Assembly (NCBI GenBank): GCA_027619675.1
Contig: JAQCHG010000059.1
Span: forward strand, 1-7,861
DNA from: Cyanobacteriota bacterium
Lineage (GTDB): Bacteria > Cyanobacteriota > Cyanobacteriia > Phormidesmidales > Phormidesmidaceae
Length of the DNA stretch: 7,861 nucleotides
Direction of reading: 5' to 3'
Made by a program: the position numbers and the translations under genes. The notes below the pieces were generated by a model, which saw nothing but the letters and a program-made list of their open reading frames with translations, had not been told where the DNA came from and did no database searches. Numbering within the stretch: the stretch's first letter is position 1; the number at the start of each line of letters is the position of its first letter. Positions 1-6,237 of the stretch are shown piece by piece.

Positions 1-92
1 TAAGCCTAGGTTGCATTCCCAATGGCGGCATTGGCTGAGAACAGTCCTTTACCTGACTTCTCTCAAAGGTAGAAAGCCAAAGATGAACTCAC

Positions 93-122
93 CCGTCCCC
101 TGGGACTTGACTCAGGGGACGG
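93..122. other. Strong GC-rich hairpin (12-bp stem, 6-nt loop)
   Basis: CCGTCCCCTG at 93-102 is the exact reverse complement of CAGGGGACGG at 113-122. Two more pairs inside (one G-U, one G-C) leave a six-base loop, ACTTGA, at 105-110. No T-run follows on either strand, so this is not a textbook intrinsic terminator. It could end a rightward transcript entering from the left, or be the leader of a leftward gene starting near the border. The pairing is directly visible; the role is unknown. Confidence 0.55.
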
Positions 123-204
123 TTACGATTCATAAAACGGTTTCCACCAAAATTGGAACTATTGCTTGGAAATAATTTGGAAATAAGACAGACTAACCGT
201 CGTG

Positions 205-235
205 AAAAGCGATCACACCAGCGAAGTCATGGTGT
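205..235 (-). terminator. Possible terminator of the leftward 86-aa ORF
   Basis: ACACCA at 215-220 and TGGTGT at 230-235 form a 6-bp stem with a 9-base loop. Read leftward, the stem starts 15 bases past the stop codon of the 86-residue ORF and is followed a few bases later by TTTT (complement of 205-208). The stem is short and the T-run is not adjacent, so this is a moderate candidate. If real, it supports a leftward transcript ending here. Confidence 0.35.
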
Positions 236-250
236 TTCCCAAGGCTAAAG

Positions 251-511
251 TCAGGGCAAGAAATGCGCCAAAAGCCCCATAAAACCGCTCTTTCCCGTGG
301 CCTCATCCTCAGTGTCAGCAGAGGCAGGACCGTCCTCTTCCACCGGGGGCATTAGCTCCAGAGCGGTGTCATCCGGCACAAATCCATCGATCATGAGCGG
401 GGCAGCCCAAGGGTAAGCACGGCTAGCGGTGGTTTGAGGAGAAGGCTGTAGCATCGCGGGTTCCACATCACAACTTGGCTGGACAGCCCTATCATCTCGC
501 CCCCACCCCAT
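251..511 (-). CDS. Hypothetical acidic small protein (doubtful)
   Basis: This leftward ORF of 86 codons starts at an ATG (511-509) and is closed upstream by an in-frame TAA at 517-515. I do not recognise the protein. It is rich in Pro, Ala, Asp and Glu, has an acidic stretch around residues 57-70 (VEEDG, then DTEDE), and ends in a short hydrophobic tail, FMGLLAHFLP. There is no signal peptide or membrane helix. No good Shine-Dalgarno precedes the first ATG. An internal ATG at 454-452 (residue 20) has GGAA about 6 bases upstream and could be the true start, giving 67 residues. In favour of a gene is the terminator-like hairpin just downstream (205-235). Against it are its small size, the weak start and the lack of any family I know. 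It could be a chance ORF in GC-rich DNA. Confidence 0.35.
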   Translation of the reverse strand: MGWGRDDRAVQPSCDVEPAMLQPSPQTTASRAYPWAAPLMIDGFVPDDTALELMPPVEEDGPASADTEDEATGKSGFMGLLAHFLP

Positions 512-562
512 TCGTTAGGTGATGGCGCAGAGGCAGACAGCGTGATGTTTGCGGCCCCATAG

Positions 563-626
563 CGTGCGGGAAAATACGGAGAGATTGTGACCGATCGCCC
601 TATCCCCCGTGCGGGAAATCACAATC
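563..626. repeat. Direct repeat CGTGCGGGAAA with enclosing inverted repeat
   Basis: CGTGCGGGAAA occurs at 563-573 and 608-618, 45 bases apart. GATTGTGA (583-590) pairs exactly with TCACAATC (619-626) across a 28-base loop that contains the second direct copy. The TGTGA/TCACA half-sites resemble a CRP-family operator, but the spacing is 28 rather than 6 bases, so I do not call one. The matches are real; a function is not shown. Confidence 0.4.
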
Positions 627-678
627 CTTGCCTGGGGGCATAACCCCGCCGCCACCGAGGCCCTAGGATTGAAACAAC

Positions 679-774
679 CAGGACTTACGCAGTCACACCC
701 ACGGACAAGGGGCGAAGGCCCCTTGCCTCAATGAAACGCTGAAGATTCGGCAGTATTGGGCGTGCGTAAGTCCT
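679..774. mobile_element. MITE-like element with 12-bp terminal inverted repeats
   Basis: AGGACTTACGCA at 680-691 is the exact reverse complement of TGCGTAAGTCCT at 763-774. AACAAC lies just outside both ends (673-678 on the left, with one extra C before the repeat, and 775-780 on the right), which looks like a target-site duplication. Inside is a second perfect hairpin, CAAGGGGC (706-713) with GCCCCTTG (718-725) and loop GAAG. The whole unit is about 95 bp and has no coding capacity of its own. This fits a non-autonomous miniature inverted-repeat transposable element. From memory, AGGACTTACGCA ends recur in intergenic DNA of filamentous cyanobacteria; I have not checked this. No transposase is present. 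The element sits 84 bases upstream of the next gene's ATG and might affect its expression. Confidence 0.7.
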
Positions 775-857
775 AACAACTCCGAACATTGCTCTCAAGA
801 TCCACTCCACAGATCCACCCCGCCGCCAATCCACAACAGGAAAGGGACTCGTCATCC

Positions 858-1466
858 ATGGCCAAAATTTTGCAAGACGGGGCCAGCTATACCTTCCGCT
901 CCTACTTTGAGCTGCCCCAAGACACCGACGAAGTGCTGGCGGAGTTTGGCTACACCTATGGCAAAGCACGGCTAAACTTCCCCGTCTCATCCCAGCCCAT
1001 GCCAGGGCTAGAGACATTGCAGGCCCAAATTGAAGAAACCCTGCCCTACGTACAGCTCACCAGCGAGAGTGCCAAGCGCGAAGTCTTAGTCGCCCCTGTA
1101 TTGATGCGGGTCGCCACCCTATCCCATCAGGTGCTGCGGTTTGAATATCCCCTCAAGGTGAATGCTTGGCTCCAGGGGACCCTGGACTATTTAATTCGGG
1201 CACACCATTCATTGGTGGTGGTAGAAGCGAAACGGGATGACCTGACCCGAGGGTTTACCCAACTGGCGGTGGAAATGATCGCCCTGGCCATGGATGACGC
1301 TGCCCCGGATCAAATTTATGGCGTGGTCACCATGGGCAACTTGTGGGTCTTTGGGCTGCTAGATCGGCCCACTCGCTGCATTACCCAAGACATCAGTAGC
1401 TATCGGGTGCCTGATGATGTCGAGGACTTGGTCAGAACCTTGGTGGGCATTGTGACGATGGACTGA
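858..1466 (+). CDS. Hypothetical protein with PD-(D/E)XK nuclease-like signature
   Basis: The product is 202 residues. I chose the ATG at 858 because AGGAAAGGG lies just upstream (838-846) and compact folded-looking sequence begins there; the in-frame TTG at 789 would add 23 low-complexity residues. No signal peptide or membrane segment is seen. Residues 107-139 carry a pattern typical of PD-(D/E)XK phosphodiesterase folds: Asp110 after a glycine (GTLDYLI), then a hydrophobic strand ending in Glu123-Ala-Lys125 (VVEAKR), then a helix with Gln135 and Glu139 (QLAVE). An upstream helix glutamate, Glu74 (REVLVAP), could be the fold's first acidic ligand. The strand around residues 151-165 (IYGVVTMGNLWVFGLL) fits the core sheet. 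From memory, similar cyanobacterial proteins are annotated only as hypothetical. It may be a nuclease or a nuclease-fold protein of other function. No partner methylase, toxin-antitoxin gene or other defence gene is adjacent. A 101-base gap with a hairpin separates it from valS. Confidence 0.85.
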   Translation: MAKILQDGASYTFRSYFELPQDTDEVLAEFGYTYGKARLNFPVSSQPMPGLETLQAQIEETLPYVQLTSESAKREVLVAPVLMRVATLSHQVLRFEYPLKVNAWLQGTLDYLIRAHHSLVVVEAKRDDLTRGFTQLAVEMIALAMDDAAPDQIYGVVTMGNLWVFGLLDRPTRCITQDISSYRVPDDVEDLVRTLVGIVTMD

Positions 1467-1487
1467 GGTGATGGCAACTCCGGCTGA

Positions 1488-1520
1488 AACGCCCCCAACC
1501 GCCATGGCGACTGGGGGGTT
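1488..1520 (+). terminator. Hairpin between the nuclease-like gene and valS
   Basis: AACGCCCCCA (1488-1497) pairs with TGGGGGGTT (1512-1520) with one bulged base. The 14-base loop contains the palindrome GCCATGGC. It lies 21 bases after the upstream stop codon. No T-run follows, so termination is only a possibility; it could equally be a leader structure for valS. Confidence 0.35.
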
Positions 1521-1567
1521 AGCGTGGCAAAATCATGGGGTAATTAGCGGTTCGTAAAGAATTTCCG

Positions 1568-4500
1568 ATGACGGCAACCATCCCCACCCTTTCTAGCCAG
1601 TACGATCCGTCCATCACCGAAGACAAGTGGCAGCAGGCTTGGGAGGCCCGCCATGTCTTCAAGGCGGATCCCGATCGCCCTGGGGAGCCCTTTTGTGTCG
1701 TCATCCCGCCCCCCAACGTCACCGGCAGCCTACACATGGGCCACGCCTTCGAGAACGCCCTGATCGATACCCTAGTGCGGTATCAGCGCATGGCGGGGCG
1801 CAACACCCTGTGGCTACCGGGGACTGACCACGCCAGCATCGCCGTGCAGACCATTTTAGAAAACCAGTTCAAAGCCCAGGGCAAAACCCGCGAACAGGTG
1901 GGCCGCGAGCAGTTCCTAGAGCGGGCTTGGGAATGGAAGGCGGAGTCCGGCGGCACCATTGTCAACCAGTTGCGGAAGCTGGGGGTGTCGGTGGATTGGA
2001 GCCGCGAGCGCTTCACCCTGGACGAAGGACTGTCCCACGCTGTCCTCACCGCCTTCACCAAGCTGTATGAAGAAGGGCTGATTTACCGGGGCAACTACAT
2101 GGTGAACTGGTGCCCCGCCAGCCAATCCGCCGTGTCGGATCTGGAGGTGGAGCAGAAGGAGGTGGACGGTCACCTCTGGCACTTCCGCTATCCCCTAACG
2201 GATGGCTCTGGCTATGTGGAGGTGGCCACCACCCGCCCCGAAACCATGCTGGGGGATACGGCGGTGGCGGTGAACCCCAGCGACGATCGCTACAGCGACC
2301 TGATCGGCAAAACCCTGACTCTGCCCATCGTGGGGCGGCAGATTCCCGTCATTGCTGATGAGTACGTGGATAAGGAGTTCGGCACTGGCTGCGTGAAGGT
2401 CACCCCCGCCCACGACCCCAACGACTTCGCCATGGGTCAGCGCCACGATCTACCCATGATCACCGTGATGAATAAAGACGGCACCATGAACAGCGAAGCG
2501 GGGCCGTTTGAGGGCCTGGACCGCTTTGAGGCCCGCAAAGCAGTGGTGGCTCGCCTGGATGAAGAGGGCTTCTTGGTGGAAACCGAGGACTATCACCACA
2601 CGGTGCCCTACAGCGATCGCGGCAAGGTCCCCGTGGAGCCGCTGCTCTCGACCCAATGGTTTGTCAAAATCAAGCCCCTGGCGGACAAGGCCCTAGATGC
2701 CCTGGATAACCACCAGTCTCCCCGGTTTGTGCCCGAACGCTGGACCAAGGTGTACCGCGACTGGCTGGTGAGCCTACGGGACTGGTGCATTTCCCGCCAA
2801 CTGTGGTGGGGGCACCAAATCCCTGCCTGGTATGCGGTAAGTGAAACCGGGGGAGATATCACGGATAGCACCCCCTTCGTGGTGGCGATGAACGAGGACG
2901 AGGCACGGGAGCAGGCGATCGCACAATTCGGCCCCGATGTGGTGCTTCAGCAAGACCCCGACGTGCTGGACACCTGGTTTTCCTCTGGGTTGTGGCCCTT
3001 TTCCACCATGGGCTGGCCCGACGAGACTACGAAGGATTTCCAAACCTACTACCCCACCACCACCCTGGTCACCGGGTTCGACATTATCTTCTTCTGGGTG
3101 GCCCGCATGACCATGATGGCGGGGCACTTTACCGACACCATGCCCTTCGAGACCGTCTACATCCACGGCCTGGTGCGGGATGAGAACAACCAAAAAATGT
3201 CCAAATCCAAGGGGAACGGCATTGATCCCCTGGTGCTGATCAACAAATACGGTACCGATGCCCTGCGCTACACCCTGATTCGGGAAGTGGCCGGAGCCGG
3301 TCAAGACATCCGCCTAGAATACGATCGCACCACCGACGAATCCGCCTCGGTGGAAGCCTCCCGCAACTTCACCAACAAACTGTGGAACGCCTCCCGGTTT
3401 GTGATGATGAACCTGGGCGGCCAAACCCCAGCCCAGTTGGGGCAACCCGATGCCCACCAATTGGAGCTGGCGGATAAATGGATCCTCTCCCGCTACCACG
3501 GCGTGGTGCAGCGGGTGCGGAACCACGTGGACAAGTACGGCTTTGGGGAAGCGGCCAAGGACCTCTACGACTTCATCTGGGGCGACTTCTGCGACTGGTA
3601 TATCGAACTGGTGAAGTCTCGCCTGCAAGGGGAAGGCCCCTCCAAGCGGGTGGCCCAGCAAACCCTGGCCCAGGTGCTGGATGGCATTCTGCGCTTACTG
3701 CACCCCTTCATGCCCCACATCACCGAGGAGGTGTGGCACACCCTGAACCAAGTGGGGGACGATCAGTTCCTCGCCGTGCAGGGGTATCCCCAGGTGGAGG
3801 CCAACGCCATTGATGGGGATTTGGAAGCCCAGTTTGAGCTACTGATTGGCACCATCCGCACCATCCGCAACCTGCGGGCCGAGGCGGGGATCAAACCCTC
3901 CGCCCAGATTGAAACCATTCTGCAATCCGCCAGTGCAGAGGAGCGGCGCATCCTCACCGCCACCCAGGTCTACATCCAAGACCTGGCCAAGGTGGACACC
4001 CTCACCATTCGCGGCGAGGGACCGGCCAACGCCCCCCAGAATGGTCGGGTTGCCGCCCCATCATCGACCCCGACAACCGCCGCCAGCAGCGTTGATTTAG
4101 CGGGCATCAAGGCGGAACTCACGGACTTCTGGGTCACCATGCGGCCTCTCCTGGAGGAGCCCCTCACCTATGTCAACCGCTTTTTCAGCGACTTCCGCCG
4201 CCCAGCGGTGACGCTGCTGTTGCTGCTGGTGTTGCTGGTGACGCTGCAAGTGCTGGGAGCGGTGCTGGACACCCTCAACACCATTCCCCTGGTGGGCGGG
4301 GTGCTGAAGCTGGTGGGCATGGGCTACAGCCTCTGGTTCATTAGCCAAAACCTGCTCAGCGTCGATCGCCGTCAGGCTACCTGGGCCAAGCTGGGAACCT
4401 GGAAGCAGCAAGTGGTGGGCCAGACCCAAACCTGGATGCAGCGCCCTGCCCCCGAGCCCGTGGTGCCCCAGGGGCAACCTGAGCCCGTCGCGGCGGCAGA

Positions 4501-4825
4501 TCCCTGGACAGCCCCCGCTGCACCCCAGCCGGAACCTGCACCTCAGCCGGAACCTGCACCCCAACCCAAAATGTTTGCTGGGGTGGTGGGCACGGCGCAG
4601 GTGCTGATCCCCCTCACGGGCGTCGTGGATGTGGACGCCCTACGGGCCAAGGTGGAAAAGGACCTGGGCAAGATCGAAGCGGAGGCCAAGTCCCTCTCTG
4701 GTCGCCTCAGCAACGCCAAGTTTGTGGAGAAGGCCCCTGCCGAAGTGGTGCAAGGGGCGCGGGATGCCCTAGCGGAGGCGGAACAGCAGGCGGAGATGCT
4801 GCGATCGCGCCTCAAGTTGCTGTAG
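1568..4825 (+). CDS. valS: Valyl-tRNA synthetase with inserted CAAD-type membrane domain
   Basis: This class I synthetase charges tRNA-Val with valine using ATP. Of its 1085 residues, the Rossmann-fold catalytic core carries the HIGH motif as HMGH (56-59, after PPNVTGS) and KMSKS at 543-547. Between them lies the CP1 editing domain (about 190-360, with [10 protein letters not shown] at 221-230 and the conserved TPAHDPNDF), which removes mischarged threonine. [14 protein letters not shown] (406-419) and [15 protein letters not shown] (465-479) are ValRS-typical. The anticodon-binding helices cover about 633-800. The usual C-terminal coiled-coil tRNA-binding arm is at 1003-1085. Between these last two parts sits an extra segment of about 185 residues (816-1001) with two hydrophobic helices, matching the cyanobacterial CAAD appended domain; without it the length would be about 900, normal for ValRS. 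In Anabaena a CAAD-bearing ValRS has been found at thylakoid membranes, so membrane anchoring is inferred here. The ATG at 1568 is well placed relative to the conserved N-terminus (YDP, then KWQQAWE), but the Shine-Dalgarno is weak. The enzyme appears complete. Confidence 0.98.
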   Translation: MTATIPTLSSQYDPSITEDKWQQAWEARHVFKADPDRPGEPFCVVIPPPNVTGSLHMGHAFENALIDTLVRYQRMAGRNTLWLPGTDHASIAVQTILENQFKAQGKTREQVGREQFLERAWEWKAESGGTIVNQLRKLGVSVDWSRERFTLDEGLSHAVLTAFTKLYEEGLIYRGNYMVNWCPASQSAVSDLEVEQKEVDGHLWHFRYPLTDGSGYVEVATTRPETMLGDTAVAVNPSDDRYSDLIGKTLTLPIVGRQIPVIADEYVDKEFGTGCVKVTPAHDPNDFAMGQRHDLPMITVMNKDGTMNSEAGPFEGLDRFEARKAVVARLDEEGFLVETEDYHHTVPYSDRGKVPVEPLLSTQWFVKIKPLADKALDALDNHQSPRFVPERWTKVYRDWLVSLRDWCISRQLWWGHQIPAWYAVSETGGDITDSTPFVVAMNEDEAREQAIAQFGPDVVLQQDPDVLDTWFSSGLWPFSTMGWPDETTKDFQTYYPTTTLVTGFDIIFFWVARMTMMAGHFTDTMPFETVYIHGLVRDENNQKMSKSKGNGIDPLVLINKYGTDALRYTLIREVAGAGQDIRLEYDRTTDESASVEASRNFTNKLWNASRFVMMNLGGQTPAQLGQPDAHQLELADKWILSRYHGVVQRVRNHVDKYGFGEAAKDLYDFIWGDFCDWYIELVKSRLQGEGPSKRVAQQTLAQVLDGILRLLHPFMPHITEEVWHTLNQVGDDQFLAVQGYPQVEANAIDGDLEAQFELLIGTIRTIRNLRAEAGIKPSAQIETILQSASAEERRILTATQVYIQDLAKVDTLTIRGEGPANAPQNGRVAAPSSTPTTAASSVDLAGIKAELTDFWVTMRPLLEEPLTYVNRFFSDFRRPAVTLLLLLVLLVTLQVLGAVLDTLNTIPLVGGVLKLVGMGYSLWFISQNLLSVDRRQATWAKLGTWKQQVVGQTQTWMQRPAPEPVVPQGQPEPVAAADPWTAPAAPQPEPAPQPEPAPQPKMFAGVVGTAQVLIPLTGVVDVDALRAKVEKDLGKIEAEAKSLSGRLSNAKFVEKAPAEVVQGARDALAEAEQQAEMLRSRLKLL
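4100..4447 (+). other. CAAD-like membrane-anchor domain inside valS
   Basis: This stretch encodes ValRS residues 845-960. An amphipathic lead-in with aromatic residues ([20 protein letters not shown], 854-873) is followed by a Leu/Val-rich helix (about 879-899) and a second hydrophobic helix (about 906-928), joined by a short turn. The N-terminal linker (about 816-844) is rich in Ala, Ser, Thr and Pro; the C-terminal linker (about 957-1001) is rich in Pro, Ala and Gln. Two helices flanked by flexible linkers are the hallmark of the CAAD domain. Assignment is by pattern and position, not by a profile search. Confidence 0.88.
4526..4561 (+). repeat. Two tandem 18-bp units coding for QPEPAP
   Basis: Units at 4526-4543 and 4544-4561 differ only in the last base (T versus C). 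Each encodes QPEPAP, in the proline-rich linker between the membrane domain and the C-terminal coiled coil of ValRS. The phase-preserving duplication suggests that linker length can change by slippage without breaking the reading frame. Confidence 0.85.
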
Positions 4826-4884
4826 GCAGCCGTGGATGGTTGGTTGGATACCCCCTGTCCTGTTCGCCCAACGGCTCTAAAAGA

Positions 4885-4908
4885 GCGGCGAAGTGTAGGC
4901 TTTGCCGC
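4885..4908 (+). terminator. Hairpin downstream of valS
   Basis: GCGGCGAAG (4885-4893) pairs with CTTTGCCGC (4900-4908) through nine pairs including one G-U, with a six-base loop. It begins 59 bases after the valS stop codon. No T-run follows on the plus strand. On the minus strand TCTTTTAG follows, but no leftward gene needs ending here. Termination after valS is plausible but not proven. Confidence 0.35.
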
Positions 4909-4973
4909 CCCGGCAGGGCTAGAAGGTGGATGGGTAGGGGAACGGTCTCCGCGCCCAAAGCAGTTTCCCGTGC

Positions 4974-4994
4974 TTTTGAGTTTTGAATTTTGAA
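4974..4994 (+). repeat. Three tandem heptamers of the TTTTGAA type
   Basis: TTTTGAG (4974-4980), TTTTGAA (4981-4987) and TTTTGAA (4988-4994) run head to tail. Short tandem heptamers are a known class of intergenic repeat in filamentous cyanobacteria, and this particular unit is one I associate with them. The array overlaps the proposed TTG start of the CPBP protease, so that start may not be the real one. Confidence 0.6.
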
Positions 4995-5912
4995 TTCCCC
5001 ATCCCGCCACTGGCTCAAGTTCTCCTAGGACTGGGGCTGTGGATTGTCCTCTGGTTGCCCATTGCCATTCCCCTCGGGCGCAAATTGCAGTGGCGACCTT
5101 TTCAAGCCGCTACGGTGCAGCAAAAACTGCCCCTGTTGGTGCCACTGTATCTGCTGGCTCCGGTCATGCTGGCGATGCTGGTGGCGATGGGGGTCACGAC
5201 TTGGGCCGATACCGGGTTAGGCGATCCAAGTTCAATGGGGCGATCGCTGGGCCTGGGCTGGGCGATCGCGGTGGTGGGCCTGGGGGCCGTGACGGCGATT
5301 CGTTGGGCGGGGGGGTGGCTTCAGGTGTGCCCCCCCGATCACCCTCCGACTCAGCCTCCGACGGACGGCGCATGGTCCCCCTTGGATCAGGACACCAGGG
5401 ATCCTGTCCCTACGGCGGCAACGGGCACGACGGAGAGTACAGCGCCGACGGCTAGCAGGGCAGTTGTCGTGCAGGGGGTGGGGACAGCCCTGGCCTTGAT
5501 CCCCTTGGGGCTATTCCTCGGCGGCATTGAGGAATGGGTGTTTCGGGGCTGGATGCAGTCGCAGTTGCAAACGGGATTCACACCGGGACTAGCGGCGGCG
5601 ATCGCCAGCCTGATGTTTGCCGCTGCCCATCTGCTGTGGGATGGACGGGCGGGGTTGAGGCAACAACCGGGTCTATGGCTGTTGGGCCTCGTGCTGGTGC
5701 TAGCCCGCTGGGTGGATGGGGGCCAGATTGGCCTCGCCTGGGGGCTGCATGGGGGCTGGGTTTGGGGCTTAGCCTGTTTGGATGGGGCGGTGCCGCTGCG
5801 GGCAACCGCGCAGGGACCCTGGTGGTGGACGGGGCGATCGGGTCAGCCGTTGACGGGGCTCTTAGATGGGCTGCTGTTACTGGGGACGGCATGGGTGCTG
5901 GTAGGGCTATGA
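4983..5912 (+). CDS. CPBP-family (CAAX-like) intramembrane metalloprotease
   Basis: This predicted polytopic membrane protein has up to 309 residues. The CPBP (Abi/CAAX protease) motifs are complete: Glu183-Glu184 with Arg188 (EEWVFR), Phe212 with His216 (FAAAH), and His256 (GLHGGW). In this family the glutamates and histidines bind the metal and form the active site in the membrane. Hydrophobic helices are near residues 11-30, 50-72, 88-106, 162-182, 200-216, 228-242, 245-265 and 292-309. Residues 115-160 form a Pro/Asp/Thr-rich hydrophilic loop just before the catalytic helices, longer than I expect. Substrate unknown; in bacteria relatives act on peptides or in immunity, elsewhere on prenylated proteins. 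The start is uncertain: the frame opens after a TGA at 4977-4979, the first usable codon is TTG at 4983 inside a heptamer repeat, no Shine-Dalgarno is seen, and the first in-frame ATG is only at residue 62, inside a helix. It lies 157 bases after valS, probably a separate unit. Confidence 0.92.
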   Translation: MNFEFPIPPLAQVLLGLGLWIVLWLPIAIPLGRKLQWRPFQAATVQQKLPLLVPLYLLAPVMLAMLVAMGVTTWADTGLGDPSSMGRSLGLGWAIAVVGLGAVTAIRWAGGWLQVCPPDHPPTQPPTDGAWSPLDQDTRDPVPTAATGTTESTAPTASRAVVVQGVGTALALIPLGLFLGGIEEWVFRGWMQSQLQTGFTPGLAAAIASLMFAAAHLLWDGRAGLRQQPGLWLLGLVLVLARWVDGGQIGLAWGLHGGWVWGLACLDGAVPLRATAQGPWWWTGRSGQPLTGLLDGLLLLGTAWVLVGL

Positions 5913-5960
5913 ACTCCCTCGGTTTAGCCTGAGTTCGGGTTAAGCGGCATTCCCGTTTCT

Positions 5961-6019
5961 GTAGGGGCGCACTAGCGAAGTCGTATACGTTTCGAGGGCG
6001 CAGACCCCTGCGCCCCTAC
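5961..6019. repeat. Inverted repeat GTAGGGGCGCA / TGCGCCCCTAC with competing hairpin
   Basis: GTAGGGGCGCA (5961-5971) is the exact reverse complement of TGCGCCCCTAC (6009-6019). The right arm can also form a smaller perfect hairpin with GGGCGCAG (5996-6003; partner CTGCGCCC 6008-6015, loop ACCC). The two pairings exclude each other. The spacer also holds the palindrome CGTATACG (5982-5989). It begins 48 bases after the protease stop codon and may help end that transcript, though no T-run follows. From memory, GTAGGGGCG-type inverted repeats recur between cyanobacterial genes, so this may be one copy of a dispersed family. Confidence 0.6.
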
Positions 6020-6155
6020 GGATTCTCTAGGGTGGAGCGTCACGGCATCCCCTCCATCGACTGATCCCGAACTGAGATTCAGTAGCCCCTTGCTCACCGT
6101 CCCCACTGCATGGGCAAGGGTCGCGGCTGGGGTCTGTCTTTAATTCCCATAACCA

Positions 6156-6190
6156 TCAAAAGAGGGTGATAGACTGCCGCCCATCACCCT
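6156..6190 (-). terminator. Terminator of the leftward receiver gene
   Basis: AGGGTGAT (6163-6170) and ATCACCCT (6183-6190) form a perfect 8-bp stem with a 12-base loop. Read leftward, the hairpin begins 47 bases after the receiver stop codon and is followed at once by CTTTTGAT, giving a short T-run. Position and orientation fit an intrinsic terminator for that gene. Confidence 0.6.
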
Positions 6191-6237
6191 AACAATCTTC
6201 GCTACCGGGAGTTCTAGACCCCTGAAGGCACCACTAA

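Larger units (their letters stand above)
1..250. other. Non-coding left edge with an AT-rich stretch
   Basis: I find no convincing gene here. A leftward frame is open from an ATG at 31-29 to the window edge, with a second in-frame ATG at 16-14, so the start of a leftward gene may lie at the border; about ten codons are too few to judge. A small hairpin (CCAATG 19-24 with CATTGG 29-34) overlaps it. Positions 120-200 are clearly more AT-rich than the rest of the window and hold a near-tandem direct repeat, TTGGAAATAA at 166-175 and again at 177-186. Such a stretch could hold a promoter, but I cannot pick convincing -35/-10 boxes. Confidence 0.4.
512..857. other. Non-coding spacer with repeats and a mobile-like element
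   Basis: No gene is supported here. From left to right it holds an 11-bp direct repeat CGTGCGGGAAA (563-573 and 608-618); an 8-bp inverted repeat GATTGTGA / TCACAATC (583-590 and 619-626) that encloses the second copy; and the MITE-like element at 679-774, listed separately. The remainder, 775-857, leads into the nuclease-like gene. A TTG at 789 is in frame with that gene, but the ATG at 858 is the better start. Confidence 0.6.
5913..6237. other. Convergent intergenic region with two hairpins
   Basis: This 325-base gap separates the ends of the rightward protease gene and the leftward receiver gene. It contains the GTAGGGGCGCA inverted repeat (5961-6019) and the terminator-like hairpin 6156-6190, listed separately. 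No ORF in it looks like a gene and no RNA gene is recognised. Confidence 0.6.

Noticed and set aside
583..623. TGTGA / TCACA half-sites as a CRP-type operator
   Set aside because: The half-sites are 28 bases apart instead of 6.
666..675. GGATTGAAAC, resembling the end of cyanobacterial CRISPR repeats
   Set aside because: It occurs once only, with no second copy at spacer distance and no cas gene in the window.
789..857. TTG at 789 as the start of the nuclease-like gene
   Set aside because: It would add 23 low-complexity residues, while the ATG at 858 has a purine-rich Shine-Dalgarno stretch and directly precedes folded-looking sequence.
685..1017. A 110-codon leftward ORF
   Set aside because: It crosses the MITE-like element and runs opposite the nuclease-like gene; no recognisable protein features.
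4097..4564. A 155-codon leftward ORF rich in His and Gln
   Set aside because: It is the antisense of the ValRS membrane domain and linker; its His/Gln runs mirror Leu/Val/Met and Pro-rich codons on the real strand.
5911..6214. Long-range inverted pairs GAACTCCC (5911-5918) / GGGAGTTC (6207-6214) and AGTTCGGG (5932-5939) / CCCGAACT (6066-6073)
   Set aside because: Eight-base pairs separated by more than 100 bases are expected by chance in a region of this size.
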